The position numbers were made by a program, and so were the translations under genes. From Paracoccus aestuariivivens (GTDB lineage: Bacteria; Pseudomonadota; Alphaproteobacteria; Rhodobacterales; Rhodobacteraceae): DNA of 64,000 nucleotides. A model generated the notes under the pieces. That model had not been told where the DNA came from. It was given only the letters and a program-made list of their open reading frames with translations, and did not search any database. Positions 36,092 to 46,073 of the stretch are shown here, piece by piece. Numbering within the stretch: position 1 is the stretch's first letter; every line of letters starts with the position of its first letter. The stretch spans positions 806,001 through 870,000 of the forward strand of contig NZ_WMIE01000001.1 in assembly GCF_009711225.1 (NCBI RefSeq), read 5' to 3'.

Positions 36092-36105
36092 ACCAAACGG
36101 TCGGT
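36092..36105. promoter_or_regulatory. Candidate PaaR (TetR-type) operator, imperfect copy
   Basis: ACCAAACGGTCGGT matches 12 of 14 bases of the perfect palindrome ACCGACCGGTCGGT in the paaG/paaN promoter region. It lies between the possible -10 element and the thiolase start, a position suited to repression. Confidence 0.6.
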
Positions 36106-36152
36106 GAATTGGAGGTTTGCCGATCTTTCCAGACTTTCTAAGGGAGTGGGGC

Positions 36153-37358
36153 ATGAACGACGCCTTCATCTGCGACGCGGTACGGACGCCCATCGGGCGT
36201 TACGGCGGGGCTCTGTCCTCGGTCCGGGCGGACGATCTGGCGGCATTGCCGCTGAAAGCGCTGATGGAGCGCAATCCGCACGTCGATTGGTCCGCCGTCG
36301 ACGACCTGATCTTCGGCTGCGCGAACCAAGCTGGTGAGGATAACCGCAACGTCGGCCGCATGGCGGTCCTGCTGGCAGGGATGCCCATCGGCGTTCCGGC
36401 GACGACGATCAACCGCCTCTGCGGCTCGGGCATGGATGCGGTCGGCATGGCTGCCCGCGCGATCCGCGCTGGCGATTGCGATTTCGTTCTGGCTGGCGGC
36501 GTCGAGTCGATGTCCCGCGCTCCCTTCGTCATGCCCAAGGCGGAATCCGCCTTCTCGCGCAGCAATGCCGTCTACGACACCACCATCGGTTGGCGCTTCG
36601 TCAACCCGGCGCTGAAAAAGCAATATGGCGTCGATACGATGCCGCAGACCGCTGACAATGTCGCCGCCGATTTCGGCATCTCGCGCGAGGATCAGGACAT
36701 CTTCGCCGCGCGCAGCCAAGCCCGTTGGGCCGCCGCGCAGGAAGCTGGCATCTTCGCCGCCGAGATCGTTCCGGTCAGCGTCGCGCAGCGCAAGGGTGAC
36801 CCGATCTTCGTTTCGGCTGACGAGCATCCGCGTTCCGGCACCACTGCCGAACAACTGGCCAAGCTCAAGGGCGTCAACGGCCCCGACCTGACTGTGACCG
36901 CTGGCAATGCCTCGGGCGTGAATGACGGCGCTGCTGCGCTGGCGATCCTGTCGGGCGCTGCCGCGGCGAAACACGGCCTGACCCCCAAGGCACGCATCGT
37001 CGCTATGGCGGCCGCTGGCGTCGAGCCCCGCATCATGGGCATCGGCCCCGCGCCTGCCGCCCGCAAGGTGCTTGAGCGCGCCGGTCTGACCATCGACCAG
37101 ATGGACGTGATCGAACTCAACGAAGCTTTCGCCAGCCAGGCACTTGCGACGCTGCGCGATCTTGGACTGCCGGATGACGCACCCCATGTTAACCCGAACG
37201 GAGGGGCCATCGCTTTGGGCCATCCGCTGGGCATGTCGGGCGCCCGGCTTGTGACCACCGCGATGTATCAGCTTCACCGGACCGGGGGGCGCTATGCTCT
37301 TTGCACCATGTGCATCGGCGTGGGGCAGGGCATCGCAATGATCATCGAACGCGTCTGA
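36153..37358 (+). CDS. paaJ: 3-oxoadipyl-CoA/3-oxo-5,6-dehydrosuberyl-CoA thiolase
   Basis: A 401-residue thiolase. The nucleophile is C90 ([10 protein letters not shown]), with H357 ([14 protein letters not shown]) and C387 ([11 protein letters not shown]) completing the active site. [24 protein letters not shown] is typical of PcaF/PaaJ enzymes. In the phenylacetate pathway it cleaves both the first ring-opened product and 3-oxoadipyl-CoA to succinyl-CoA and acetyl-CoA. It is the first gene of the main paa operon. An AGGGAG precedes the ATG at 36153; an upstream in-frame start has no support. A pcaF role in the beta-ketoadipate pathway is possible, but the context favours paaJ. Confidence 0.9.
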   Translation: MNDAFICDAVRTPIGRYGGALSSVRADDLAALPLKALMERNPHVDWSAVDDLIFGCANQAGEDNRNVGRMAVLLAGMPIGVPATTINRLCGSGMDAVGMAARAIRAGDCDFVLAGGVESMSRAPFVMPKAESAFSRSNAVYDTTIGWRFVNPALKKQYGVDTMPQTADNVAADFGISREDQDIFAARSQARWAAAQEAGIFAAEIVPVSVAQRKGDPIFVSADEHPRSGTTAEQLAKLKGVNGPDLTVTAGNASGVNDGAAALAILSGAAAAKHGLTPKARIVAMAAAGVEPRIMGIGPAPAARKVLERAGLTIDQMDVIELNEAFASQALATLRDLGLPDDAPHVNPNGGAIALGHPLGMSGARLVTTAMYQLHRTGGRYALCTMCIGVGQGIAMIIERV

Positions 37359-37372
37359 CAGGGAGGCCAGCC

Positions 37373-38359
37373 ATGTATGCACAGCTCGTGAAATCCGAAG
37401 GGTCGAAAACCCGCGAGGAAATGTCGCCCGAGGAAATCGCCTTCCAAGAGCGCATCGACCGCGGTGAGCGCATCGAGCCCAAGGAATGGATGCCGGAAGG
37501 CTATCGCAAGACGCTGATCCGCCAGATGGGCCAGCACGCGCATAGCGAGATCGTCGGCCAACTTCCCGAGGGCAACTGGATCACCCGCGCCCCCACGCTG
37601 GAGCGCAAGGCGATCCTGCTCGCCAAGGTGCAGGACGAGGCGGGCCACGGCCTGTATCTTTACTCCGCCGCCGAGACGCTGGGCATTTCCCGCGACGAGT
37701 TGCTTGAGCAGCTTCACAGCGGCAAGATGAAATATTCCTCGATCTTCAACTATCCGACCCTGACTTGGGCCGATATCGGCGCGGTCGGCTGGCTGGTCGA
37801 TGGCGCGGCGATCATGAACCAAGTGCCGTTGCAGCGGACCTCGTATGGTCCCTATGCCCGCGCGATGATCCGCATCTGCAAGGAAGAAAGCTTCCACCAG
37901 CGGCAGGGCTACGACATCATGATGAAGATGGCCTCGGGCACACCCGAGCAGAAGGCCATGGCACAGGATGCGCTGAACCGCTTCTGGTATCCCTCGCTGA
38001 TGATGTTCGGTCCGTCGGACAAGGACTCGGTCCACTCGGCCCAGTCGATGGCGTGGAAGATCAAGATCAACACCAATGACGAGCTGCGCCAGAAATTCGT
38101 CGACCAGACCGTGCCTCAGGCCGAATATCTGGGCCTGACCATCCCCGACCCGAACCTGAAATGGAACGAGGAAAAGGGCGGCCACGACTTCAGCGAGCCG
38201 GATTGGTCCGAGTTCTTCGCGGTGATCGCCGGCAACGGCCCCTGCAACGAGGAGCGCCTTGGCGCTCGCGTCAAGGCTTGGGACGACGGCGCATGGTTCC
38301 GCGACGGGCTTATGGCCCATGCCGAAAAAGCGGCCTCGCGCCGTCACGCGGCCGAGTGA
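37373..38359 (+). CDS. paaA: Phenylacetyl-CoA 1,2-epoxidase, catalytic subunit PaaA
   Basis: A 328-residue di-iron monooxygenase subunit. Iron-ligand motifs E89-x-x-H92 (VQDEAGHG) and E172-x-x-H175 (CKEESFHQ) are intact, as are [14 protein letters not shown] and [24 protein letters not shown]. It epoxidises the ring of phenylacetyl-CoA within the PaaABCE complex in the cytoplasm. The ATG at 37373 follows GGGAGG, 14 bases after the thiolase stop. Unusually, an amidase gene and not paaB comes next. Confidence 0.96.
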   Translation: MYAQLVKSEGSKTREEMSPEEIAFQERIDRGERIEPKEWMPEGYRKTLIRQMGQHAHSEIVGQLPEGNWITRAPTLERKAILLAKVQDEAGHGLYLYSAAETLGISRDELLEQLHSGKMKYSSIFNYPTLTWADIGAVGWLVDGAAIMNQVPLQRTSYGPYARAMIRICKEESFHQRQGYDIMMKMASGTPEQKAMAQDALNRFWYPSLMMFGPSDKDSVHSAQSMAWKIKINTNDELRQKFVDQTVPQAEYLGLTIPDPNLKWNEEKGGHDFSEPDWSEFFAVIAGNGPCNEERLGARVKAWDDGAWFRDGLMAHAEKAASRRHAAE

Positions 38360-38386
38360 TCCGGGACGATGCAGGGAGGAAACGCG

Positions 38387-39841
38387 ATGTCTCAATCGCA
38401 AGCCAAGGAGGCGGAAGCCGCCGCCACCCCCCGGCAATCGGCAGGTGAGCTGCTGGCCGAGATCGCCTCGGGCCGCATCACCGCCGTCGCGGCGGTGCAG
38501 CAGGCGCTGGACGCGATCACCGGCTGGTCGGAGCTGAACGCGCTGGCGCATTCCAACGCAGTTGCCGCGCTTGCGCGAGCGGCCAAGGTTGATGCTGGTG
38601 AGGTCTCTGGTCCGCTCGCCGGTCTGCCCATCGTGGTCAAGGACAATATCCAAGTCGCGGGTCTGCCTGCGGCGGCGGCAACGCCCGGTCTGCAGGACGC
38701 CATCGCCAAATCCGATGCGCCGGTGCTGGCGAAGCTAGTCGAGGCGGGCGCGATTGTTGTCGCCACGACCAATATGCACGAACTGGCCTTTGGCATCTCG
38801 GGCTACAACCCGACCTACCAGGCCGGCTCGGAAGTGGGCGTGCGCAACCCCTATGACCTGACCCGCTTCGCGGCAGGCTCCTCCAGCGGCACGGGCGCTT
38901 TTGTCGGCGCGGGTGCGGTTGCGGCGGGGCTGGGCACGGATACCGGCGGTTCGGTTCGTCTTCCGGCGGCGATCAACGGCGTCTCGGGCCTGCGCCCCAC
39001 GCTGGGTCGCTATCCGGGGCAGGGCTTGGTGCCGATCTCGCGCACCCGCGACACGGCTGGCGTGCTTGCGGCCAGTGTCTCGGATATCGAGTTGATGGAT
39101 CGCGTCATCACCGGTGACGCCGAAGTGCAGCCGGTTTCGCTGCAAGGGCTGAAGCTGGGCCTTGGGGCCGAGTTCCTCGCAGGCCTCGATGCCGATGTTC
39201 AGGCGGTCTGGGATCAAGTCAAAGCGCAACTCGAAGCGGCGGGCGTCGAGTTTGTCACCGTCGATGTGGCCGAGATCTTTGATCTGAACCATCAGGTCAG
39301 CTTCCCGGTCTGCTTCGGCGAGGCGGGCGACCACCTGCGCGACTATCTGGCCGCATATGTCCCCGGCAAGACCATCGAAGACGTTGTCGCCGCCATGGCC
39401 AGCCCGGATGTGCGGGCGACCTATGAAAGCTTTGTCCTGCCCGGCAAACTGCCGACGCCGGATGGGCAACTGGTCGATATCGCGCCGATTTATCGCCATG
39501 CCATCGAGGTCGCGCGCCCCGCGCTGATTGCGGCATACGTCAAGCTTTTCGCCGAAAGCGGCGTTGAGGCGGTGATCTTCCCGACCACGCCGTTGGTCGC
39601 GACCACGCAAGGCCCCGAGGCCAGCGCGCCCGAGGTGTTCGGCAGCTTCATCCGCAATGCCGATCCCAGTTCGAATGCGGGCATACCGGGTCTTTCACTG
39701 GCGGCGGGCCTTGGCCCGGTCACCGGACTTCCGGTCGGCATCGAGCTTGACGGGCCGGAAGGCTCGGATCGCAGGCTGCTCGCGATCGGAATGGCAATTG
39801 AATCCTTGCTCGGGCGCACCTCGCTGCCCGAAGCCGCATGA
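38387..39841 (+). CDS. Amidase-signature hydrolase inserted in the paa operon
   Basis: A 484-residue amidase of the GatA/indoleacetamide hydrolase group. The Ser-cisSer-Lys triad is visible as K85 (PIVVKDNI), S166 (FAAGSSSGTG) and S189 (GLGTDTGGSVRLPAA). A strong GGGAGGA precedes the ATG at 38387, and the gene is 28 bases from paaA and 40 from paaB in the same direction. An enzyme that releases phenylacetate from phenylacetamide, or a related arylacetamide, would feed this operon directly. That is inferred from position only; amidases of this family have very varied substrates. Confidence 0.85.
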   Translation: MSQSQAKEAEAAATPRQSAGELLAEIASGRITAVAAVQQALDAITGWSELNALAHSNAVAALARAAKVDAGEVSGPLAGLPIVVKDNIQVAGLPAAAATPGLQDAIAKSDAPVLAKLVEAGAIVVATTNMHELAFGISGYNPTYQAGSEVGVRNPYDLTRFAAGSSSGTGAFVGAGAVAAGLGTDTGGSVRLPAAINGVSGLRPTLGRYPGQGLVPISRTRDTAGVLAASVSDIELMDRVITGDAEVQPVSLQGLKLGLGAEFLAGLDADVQAVWDQVKAQLEAAGVEFVTVDVAEIFDLNHQVSFPVCFGEAGDHLRDYLAAYVPGKTIEDVVAAMASPDVRATYESFVLPGKLPTPDGQLVDIAPIYRHAIEVARPALIAAYVKLFAESGVEAVIFPTTPLVATTQGPEASAPEVFGSFIRNADPSSNAGIPGLSLAAGLGPVTGLPVGIELDGPEGSDRRLLAIGMAIESLLGRTSLPEAA

Positions 39842-39880
39842 ACAACTTGCCCTTGTCGGCAAATCAGAAAGGACCAAACG

Positions 39881-40168
39881 ATGTCCAAGAATGAATGGCC
39901 CCTGTGGGAAATCTTCATCCGTGGTCAGCATGGCCTGAACCACCGCCATGTCGGCAGCCTGCACGCGCCCGACGCCGAAATGGCGATCCGCAACGCCCGC
40001 GATGTCTATACCCGTCGCAATGAGGGCGTCTCGATCTGGGTCGTGCCGTCGAACGCGATCACCGCGTCCTCGCCCTCGGAAAAAGGCCCGCTCTTCGAGC
40101 CGGCGAACTCCAAGGTCTATCGCCACCCGACCTTCTTCGACATCCCGGACGTTGTGGGGCATATGTGA
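39881..40168 (+). CDS. paaB: Phenylacetyl-CoA epoxidase subunit PaaB
   Basis: A 95-residue small subunit, the usual length. The family pattern WPLWEIFIRGQHGLNHRHVGSLHAPDAEMAIRNARDVYTRR and IWVVPSNAI is complete. PaaB joins two PaaAC dimers in the epoxidase complex. An AAAGGA stands before the ATG. Its TGA shares one base with the start of paaC. Confidence 0.95.
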   Translation: MSKNEWPLWEIFIRGQHGLNHRHVGSLHAPDAEMAIRNARDVYTRRNEGVSIWVVPSNAITASSPSEKGPLFEPANSKVYRHPTFFDIPDVVGHM

Positions 40169-40941
40169 TGGCTGAGGTCGCAAATATCGACCGGACCGCT
40201 TTCGCGGAATGGCTGCAGCGGGTCGGGGACAATGCCCTGATCCTTGGGCACCGTGTCTCGGAATGGTGCGGCCATGCGCCCGCGCTGGAAGAAGACATTG
40301 CGCTGGCGAACACCGCGCTTGACCTGATCGGCCAGTGCCAGCTTTGGCTGGGTCTCGCCGCCGAGGTCGAGGGCAAGGGCCGCACCGCCGACCAACTGGC
40401 CTTCCTGCGCGATGCGGGTGCGTTCCACAACCTGCTGCTGGTCGAGCGTCCGAATGGCGATTTCGGCGTGACCCTGATGCGCCAGTTCCTGTTTGATGCC
40501 TTCCATATCGAACTGCTGCGCGCTCTGGTGAAATCCACCGACAGCCGCGTCGCCGAGATTGCCGCCAAGGCCGAGAAAGAAGTGGCTTACCACCTCGAGC
40601 GTTCGGCCGATCTGGTGATCCGTCTGGGCGATGGCTCGGCGGAAAGCCGTGCCCGCATGGACAAGGCGCTGAAATCGCTCTGGGCCTATACCGGCGAGAT
40701 GTTCCTTGACGACGCGATCGATCAGGCCGTTGCGGAAACGGGCATCGCACCGCTGCCGTCCAGCCTGAAAGCCGCTTGGGAAGCTACCGTGAACGCGGTT
40801 CTGGCCGAGGCGACGCTGGAGAACCCCGGTCAGGCTTGGCAGCACAAGGGCGGCAAGCAGGGCATCCATTCGGAACATCTGGGCTTCCTTCTGGCCGAGA
40901 TGCAGTTCCTGCAGCGCGCCTATCCGGGCGCAAGCTGGTAA
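40168..40941 (+). CDS. paaC: Phenylacetyl-CoA epoxidase structural subunit PaaC
   Basis: A 257-residue ferritin-like subunit that lacks activity of its own and stabilises PaaA. RVGDNALILGHRVSEWCGHAPALEEDIALANTALDLIGQ and FQYLFDAF-like RQFLFDAFHIELLRAL are characteristic. ATG 40168 overlaps the paaB stop (TGATG); a GTG one codon earlier is the only alternative. paaD follows after four bases. Confidence 0.95.
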   Translation: MAEVANIDRTAFAEWLQRVGDNALILGHRVSEWCGHAPALEEDIALANTALDLIGQCQLWLGLAAEVEGKGRTADQLAFLRDAGAFHNLLLVERPNGDFGVTLMRQFLFDAFHIELLRALVKSTDSRVAEIAAKAEKEVAYHLERSADLVIRLGDGSAESRARMDKALKSLWAYTGEMFLDDAIDQAVAETGIAPLPSSLKAAWEATVNAVLAEATLENPGQAWQHKGGKQGIHSEHLGFLLAEMQFLQRAYPGASW

Positions 40942-40945
40942 CGCC

Positions 40946-41470
40946 ATGAACGTCGCGCAGCACCCCGGCACGGATCAGGTCTGGGACTGGCTCTCGCAGG
41001 TCCCGGACCCCGAGATCCCGGTCATCAGCCTGACCGACCTTGGCATTATCCGCGATGTCGCTTGGGCCGATGACACGCTGGTCGTCACCGTCACGCCGAC
41101 CTATTCCGGCTGCCCGGCGACCTCGATCATCAACCTTGATATAGAGACGGCGCTGCGCGCCCACGGCATCGACAAGCTGCGGCTGGAGCGTCAGCTTTCG
41201 CCGCCTTGGACGACGGATTGGATCACCGAGGAAGGCCGCGATAAGCTGCGCGCCTATGGCATCGCGCCCCCCATCGACGGCACTGCCGCCGACGGGCGCT
41301 TGGCGGGGCGGATTGCACGGCTGGCGGGGTCCTCGAACCTGACCATCGCCTGCCCGCGCTGCGGCTCGACCAAGACCGAAAAACTCAGCCAGTTCGGCTC
41401 GACGCCTTGCAAGGCAAGCTATCGCTGCACCGACTGTCTGGAACCCTTCGACTATTTCAAATGCATCTGA
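40946..41470 (+). CDS. paaD: Phenylacetate pathway protein PaaD (Fe-S assembly factor)
   Basis: A 174-residue protein with an N-terminal DUF59/MIP18 domain (VPDPEIPVISLTDLGIIRDV, TPTYSGCPATSIINLDIE) and a C-terminal zinc-ribbon-like part with two Cys pairs, CPRCGS and CTDCLEP. PaaD is needed for maturation of the epoxidase system, probably of the PaaE iron-sulfur cluster. The length and cysteines match the family. Confidence 0.94.
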   Translation: MNVAQHPGTDQVWDWLSQVPDPEIPVISLTDLGIIRDVAWADDTLVVTVTPTYSGCPATSIINLDIETALRAHGIDKLRLERQLSPPWTTDWITEEGRDKLRAYGIAPPIDGTAADGRLAGRIARLAGSSNLTIACPRCGSTKTEKLSQFGSTPCKASYRCTDCLEPFDYFKCI

Positions 41471-41504
41471 GGATGCATCCCGCTCATTCAGGAAGGACAC
41501 CCAA

Positions 41505-42581
41505 ATGGCACGCTTCCACCCGCTGAAGGTTACCGAAGTACGCCGCGAGACCCGCGATGCCGTGGTGCTGACCCTCGCCCCGCGCGACGAGGATCGCGCG
41601 CTGTTCGACTTTACCCAAGGCCAATATCTGACCTTCCGCCGCGATTTCGACGGCGAAGAACTGCGCCGCAGCTATTCGATCTGCGCGGGCCTTGACGAAG
41701 GCTGCCTGAAAGTCGGCATCAAGCGCGTCGATGGCGGCGCTTTCTCGACTTGGGCCAACGAAAACCTCGCCCCCGGCGACGAGATCGAGGCGATGCCCCC
41801 GATGGGTCGCTTCTTCACCCCGATCGAGGAAGCCTCGGCCAAGCAATATCTGGGCTTTGCCGGTGGTTCGGGCATCACGCCGGTGCTGTCGATCATCAAG
41901 ACCGTGCTGGCGCGTGAGCCGAGATCGCAATTCACGCTGGTCTATGCCAACCGCCAGATCAACACGATCATGTTCCGCGAGGAACTGGACGATCTGAAGA
42001 ACGAATATCTGGGCCGCTTCTCGGTCATCCACGTCCTTGAGCAGGAAGGTCAGGAGATCGACCTGTTCACCGGCCGGATCGACGCCGAGAAGATGACGGC
42101 TTTGTTCCAGCACTGGCTGGACGCGGATTCGATCGACACCGCCTTTATCTGCGGCCCCGAGCCGATGATGCTGGCAATCGCCGGTTCGCTGAAAGAACAC
42201 AGTCTGACCGACGCGCAGATCAAGTTCGAACTGTTCGCCAGCAGCCAGCCCGGCAAGGCCAAGACCCGCGCCGTCTCGCGCGATGCCATCGCGCCGGGGG
42301 CAGGGACTGCCGCCACCGTCACTCTGGACGGCGCCACCCGCAGCTTCGAGATGGCTCGTCAGGGCGAGACGATCCTTGATGCCGCCATCGCCAATAACAT
42401 GGACGCGCCCTATTCCTGCAAGGCGGGCGTCTGCTCGACCTGCCGCTGCAAGGTGGTCGAGGGCGAGGTCGAGATGGCGATCAACCACGCGCTTGAGGAC
42501 TACGAAGTCCGCGCCGGCTATGTCCTGAGCTGTCAGGCCTATCCGGTATCGCATCGCGTCGTCGTCACTTACGACGAGTAA
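41505..42581 (+). CDS. paaE: Phenylacetyl-CoA epoxidase reductase PaaE
   Basis: A 358-residue NADPH-dependent reductase. The FAD domain (RRSYSICAGLDEGCLKVGIKRV) is followed by the NADPH domain (LGFAGGSGITPVLSIIKTVL, FICGPEPMM) and a C-terminal plant-type 2Fe-2S ferredoxin domain with C305, C310, C313 and C343. It passes electrons from NADPH to the PaaA di-iron centre. An AAGGA precedes the ATG. Confidence 0.96.
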   Translation: MARFHPLKVTEVRRETRDAVVLTLAPRDEDRALFDFTQGQYLTFRRDFDGEELRRSYSICAGLDEGCLKVGIKRVDGGAFSTWANENLAPGDEIEAMPPMGRFFTPIEEASAKQYLGFAGGSGITPVLSIIKTVLAREPRSQFTLVYANRQINTIMFREELDDLKNEYLGRFSVIHVLEQEGQEIDLFTGRIDAEKMTALFQHWLDADSIDTAFICGPEPMMLAIAGSLKEHSLTDAQIKFELFASSQPGKAKTRAVSRDAIAPGAGTAATVTLDGATRSFEMARQGETILDAAIANNMDAPYSCKAGVCSTCRCKVVEGEVEMAINHALEDYEVRAGYVLSCQAYPVSHRVVVTYDE

Positions 42582-42591
42582 GGGCCAAGCC

Positions 42592-43344
42592 ATGTCCGAG
42601 ACCATGAATATCGAGGACTATCTGGCACAAGGGGGCGTGCTGAGCGCCCCCGGCAATGTGCCCGCGCGCTATCGCGGCGAGCTGCTGCGCCTGATGGCAA
42701 GCTTTGTTGACAGCGAGCTGGCCGCCTCGGCCGGTTTCGCCGATGCGATCAATTTCGCGCCGGGCATCAAGGAACGCATCGCGGCCAGCCGCATCACCTT
42801 GGAAAAGGCCGACCATGCCGGTCGCGTCCTTGCTGTGATGGGCGAATTCGGCACCGACATGGCCCGCTATGAGGCGCAACATGACTGGGCCGCTCGCGTC
42901 GCGCGAAATGCCGATCTGGGCACGGCGCGAATCGGCGGCGACATGCGCCTGTCGGTCCTGCATTACCCGATCACCGGCTGGACCGATGCCGTGGTGCTGA
43001 ATGTGCTGCAAGGTCTGGCGACGGGCGTGCAGATGACGGAACTGACCCGCGTCTCCTACGGGCCGCTGGCGGATGTCTTCCGCGAGATCGCCCCGCGCGA
43101 GGCGCGCCATGCCGAGCTTGGCCTTGAAGGCCTTGCCCAAATCACCGCGACGGCTGAGGGCCGCGAGGCTGCGCGCGCTGCGCTGGCCTATTGGCGGCCC
43201 CGCGTCGAGGCGGGCTTCGGCAGTCTTGCTTCCGCCCGTTTTGATACCTTGGCGCGCTTCGGCTTGCGCCATCAGACGAACCAAGCCCTGCTGGCCCGCT
43301 GGCAGGATGTTGCAAACGAAAAACTGGCCGCATTCGGCCTTTGA
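42592..43344 (+). CDS. Extra PaaA/PaaC-superfamily ferritin-like protein
   Basis: A 250-residue protein related to the PaaA/PaaC oxygenase family but distinct from both. It is helical throughout. One intact E-x-x-H iron motif is seen (E170-H173 in PREARHAELG). At the other expected site a lysine (K72 in LEKADHAG) takes the place of the glutamate before H75, although E71 is next to it. E42 and E150 are further possible ligands. It lies between paaE and paaZ and is plainly part of the operon. It may be a partial or accessory oxygenase subunit; no function is established to my knowledge. Confidence 0.75.
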   Translation: MSETMNIEDYLAQGGVLSAPGNVPARYRGELLRLMASFVDSELAASAGFADAINFAPGIKERIAASRITLEKADHAGRVLAVMGEFGTDMARYEAQHDWAARVARNADLGTARIGGDMRLSVLHYPITGWTDAVVLNVLQGLATGVQMTELTRVSYGPLADVFREIAPREARHAELGLEGLAQITATAEGREAARAALAYWRPRVEAGFGSLASARFDTLARFGLRHQTNQALLARWQDVANEKLAAFGL

Positions 43345-43392
43345 AGGGGCGGCCCTGCGCCGTGCCTGACTGAACAAATCGAGGATAAGCCC

Positions 43393-45456
43393 ATGACCAC
43401 TCCGCGCCGGCTTGAAAGCTATGTCTGCGGCCGCTGGACCCCCGGGGAAAAGGACGGCCAGACCCTTTTGGATGCCGCGACCGGCGCGCCCGTCGCGACG
43501 ATCGATTCCAGCGGCATCGATTTCGCGGCGACGCTGGCCTATGGCCGCGAGGTCGCGGGCCGCAAGCTGCGCGCCATGACCTTCCATGAGCGCGCGGCGA
43601 TGCTCAAGGCGCTCGGCCTTGCGCTGATGGGCCAGAAAGAGGAATTCTACGCCGAAAGCCTGCATACTGGCGCGACCCGCCCGGATGGCTGGATCGACAT
43701 CGAGGGCGGCATCGGCACGATGCTGACCTTTGCCTCGAAGGCGCGCCGCGAGCTTCCGAACACCCGCGTCTGGACCGATGGCGAGGTCGAGGCGCTGTCG
43801 AAGGACTCGAGTTTCAGCGCCCAGCACATCCTGACGCCGCTGCAAGGCGTCGCGGTGCATATCAACGCCTATAACTTCCCGATCTGGGGGATGCTGGAAA
43901 AGATCGCGCCGACGCTGCTGGCCGGTGTGCCCTGCATCGTGAAGCCCGCCTCGCAGACCGCCTATCTGACGGAACTGATGGTGCGCCGCATCATCGAGAC
44001 CGGCATCCTGCCCGAAGGCGCGCTGCAGTTGATCTCTGGCTCGGTCGGCGATCTGCTGGACCATGTCACCGGTCAGGACGCCGTGACCTTCACCGGCTCG
44101 GCTTGGACCGGTCGCAAGCTGAAATCGCATAAGGCGATCATCGAGAATTCGACCCGCTTCACCATGGAGGCCGACAGCCTCAACGCCGCGATCCTTGGCC
44201 CCGATGCCGTCGCAGGCACGCCCGAGTTCGATCTGTTCGTGAAAGAAGTCGCGCGCGAGATGACCACGAAGGCCGGGCAGAAATGCACCGCCATTCGCCG
44301 CGTCATCGCGCCGCGTGGTCAGGTTCACGCCCTGATCGCCGCCCTGCGCGAGCGTCTGGAGAAAACCCCCGTCGGTCTGCCGGGCACCGAGGGAACCCGC
44401 ATGGGTCCGCTCGCCAGCCTCGACCAGCGCGTCGAGGTCCGCGACCGCATCCGCGAGCTTCAGGCCGATGCGGAAATCGTCGCGGGCAATCCCGATGAGG
44501 TCCGCCTGTCCTCGGGTGATGCGGAACTGGGTGCCTTCATGAACCCGGTCCTGCTTTACGCCGAGAAGCCGCTGTCCGCCGAGAAAATCCACGAGGTCGA
44601 GGCCTTCGGTCCTGTCTCGACCGTCATGCCCTATGACGTGCTGGACGAGGCCGTGCATCTGGCGCAGCTGGGCAAGGGCTCGCTGGTGTCCTCAGTCTTC
44701 ACCGATGATCCGAAGGTCGCAGAAGAGATGGTTCTGGGCGTCGCGCCCTATCATGGCCGCGTTCTGATCGGGAACCGCGCCTCTGCCAAGACCTCGACCG
44801 GCCACGGCTCGCCTTTGGCTCCGCTTGTCCATGGCGGTCCGGGCCGCGCTGGCGGCGGCGAGGAAATGGGTGGCATGCGTGGCGTCAAGCATTACATGCA
44901 GCGCACCGCCGTTCAGGGCGCGCCGCGTCTGCTGTCGGCGGTCACCGGTCGCTGGATCGAAGGGGCCGAGGCCAATCAAGGCGTCCACCCCTTCCGCAAG
45001 TCGCTGGCCGAACTGCGTATCGGCGACCAACTTGTCACTGCCGCCCGCACCGTCACGCTGGAAGATGTCGAGCATTTCGCCAACTTCACCGGCGACACTT
45101 TCTACGCCCATATGGACGAGGCCGCCGCCAAGGCGAACCCGTTCTTTGACGACCGCGTGGCGCATGGCTACCTGATCGCCTCCTTCGCGGCGGGCCTGTT
45201 CGTCGAGCCCAATCCCGGCCCGGTTCTGGCCAATTACGGCGTCGATCACATGCGCTTCCTTGCGCCGGTCTATTTCGGCGACACGCTTCAGGTCCGCCTG
45301 ACCTGCAAGGAAATCAACCCCCGCGCCAATGCCGAGCATGGCGAGGTGCGTTGGGATTGCCGCGTGACCAATCAGAAGGGCGAGACCGTCGCGCAATATG
45401 ACGTGCTGACTATGGTCGCCAAGACCTGGCCCGCCGTCGCCGTCGCAGCGGAATGA
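43393..45456 (+). CDS. paaZ: Bifunctional oxepin-CoA hydrolase/aldehyde dehydrogenase PaaZ
   Basis: A 687-residue fusion protein. The N-terminal aldehyde dehydrogenase domain (1 to about 520) has catalytic C298 ([12 protein letters not shown]) and E259 ([13 protein letters not shown]). The C-terminal MaoC-like hydratase domain begins near 540 and shows [28 protein letters not shown] and [15 protein letters not shown] with its Asp/His pair. PaaZ opens the oxepin-CoA ring and oxidises the aldehyde formed. Both halves look complete. The stop overlaps paaY by four bases. Confidence 0.95.
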   Translation: MTTPRRLESYVCGRWTPGEKDGQTLLDAATGAPVATIDSSGIDFAATLAYGREVAGRKLRAMTFHERAAMLKALGLALMGQKEEFYAESLHTGATRPDGWIDIEGGIGTMLTFASKARRELPNTRVWTDGEVEALSKDSSFSAQHILTPLQGVAVHINAYNFPIWGMLEKIAPTLLAGVPCIVKPASQTAYLTELMVRRIIETGILPEGALQLISGSVGDLLDHVTGQDAVTFTGSAWTGRKLKSHKAIIENSTRFTMEADSLNAAILGPDAVAGTPEFDLFVKEVAREMTTKAGQKCTAIRRVIAPRGQVHALIAALRERLEKTPVGLPGTEGTRMGPLASLDQRVEVRDRIRELQADAEIVAGNPDEVRLSSGDAELGAFMNPVLLYAEKPLSAEKIHEVEAFGPVSTVMPYDVLDEAVHLAQLGKGSLVSSVFTDDPKVAEEMVLGVAPYHGRVLIGNRASAKTSTGHGSPLAPLVHGGPGRAGGGEEMGGMRGVKHYMQRTAVQGAPRLLSAVTGRWIEGAEANQGVHPFRKSLAELRIGDQLVTAARTVTLEDVEHFANFTGDTFYAHMDEAAAKANPFFDDRVAHGYLIASFAAGLFVEPNPGPVLANYGVDHMRFLAPVYFGDTLQVRLTCKEINPRANAEHGEVRWDCRVTNQKGETVAQYDVLTMVAKTWPAVAVAAE

Positions 45457-46073
45457 ACCGCATCTACTCTTGGGACGGTATCGTCCCGGTCATCGATCCC
45501 GCCGCCTTCGTTCATCCCGAGGCGGTGGTGATCGGCGACGTCATCATCGGCCCGACAGTCTATGTCGGGCCGGGTGCCGTTTTGCGAGGCGATTTCGGGC
45601 GCATCATCCTGAAGCCGGGCTGCAATGTGCAGGAGACCTGCGTCATCCACGCCTTCCCCGGCAAGGATGTCGTGGTCGAGGAACTGGGCCATATCGGCCA
45701 TGGCGCGGTGCTGCATGGCTGCCATATTGGCCGCAATGCGATGGTCGGCATGAATGCCGTGGTGATGGATGAGGCGGTGATTGGCGAGAATACCATCGTC
45801 GCCGCCATGGCCTTCGTGAAGGCTGGCGCGCAGATCCCGGCGAACAGCTTGGCGGTCGGCTCACCGGCCAAGGTGATCCGCGAATTGTCAGCGGATGAGA
45901 TCGACTGGAAGCGCCGCGGGACGGGCGTCTATCAGCAGCTTGCGCTGGAGGCGCGGGACAAGCTGAAACTGGCCGAGCCGCTCACGGCACCCGAAGCGGA
46001 TCGCCGCAGGGCCGAGGCCCCGCGCTACGATCCTTTGGTGCTGGAGCGCAAAGGCTTCAGCGAACGGCCTTGA
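45453..46073 (+). CDS. paaY: PaaY, hexapeptide-repeat thioesterase/carbonic anhydrase fold
   Basis: A 206-residue left-handed beta-helix protein with isoleucine-rich hexapeptide repeats ([26 protein letters not shown]) and gamma-class carbonic anhydrase histidines ([18 protein letters not shown]). PaaY hydrolyses a dead-end CoA thioester formed when the pathway stalls. It is the last gene of the forward operon. Its final 17 bases overlap the 3' end of the convergent TetR-type regulator gene. Confidence 0.93.
   Translation: MNRIYSWDGIVPVIDPAAFVHPEAVVIGDVIIGPTVYVGPGAVLRGDFGRIILKPGCNVQETCVIHAFPGKDVVVEELGHIGHGAVLHGCHIGRNAMVGMNAVVMDEAVIGENTIVAAMAFVKAGAQIPANSLAVGSPAKVIRELSADEIDWKRRGTGVYQQLALEARDKLKLAEPLTAPEADRRRAEAPRYDPLVLERKGFSERP

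Noticed and set aside
42565-44658. 697-codon open frame on the minus strand opposite paaZ and the ferritin-like gene
   Set aside because: Same cause: antisense to conserved genes with clear catalytic motifs, and itself without recognisable domains.
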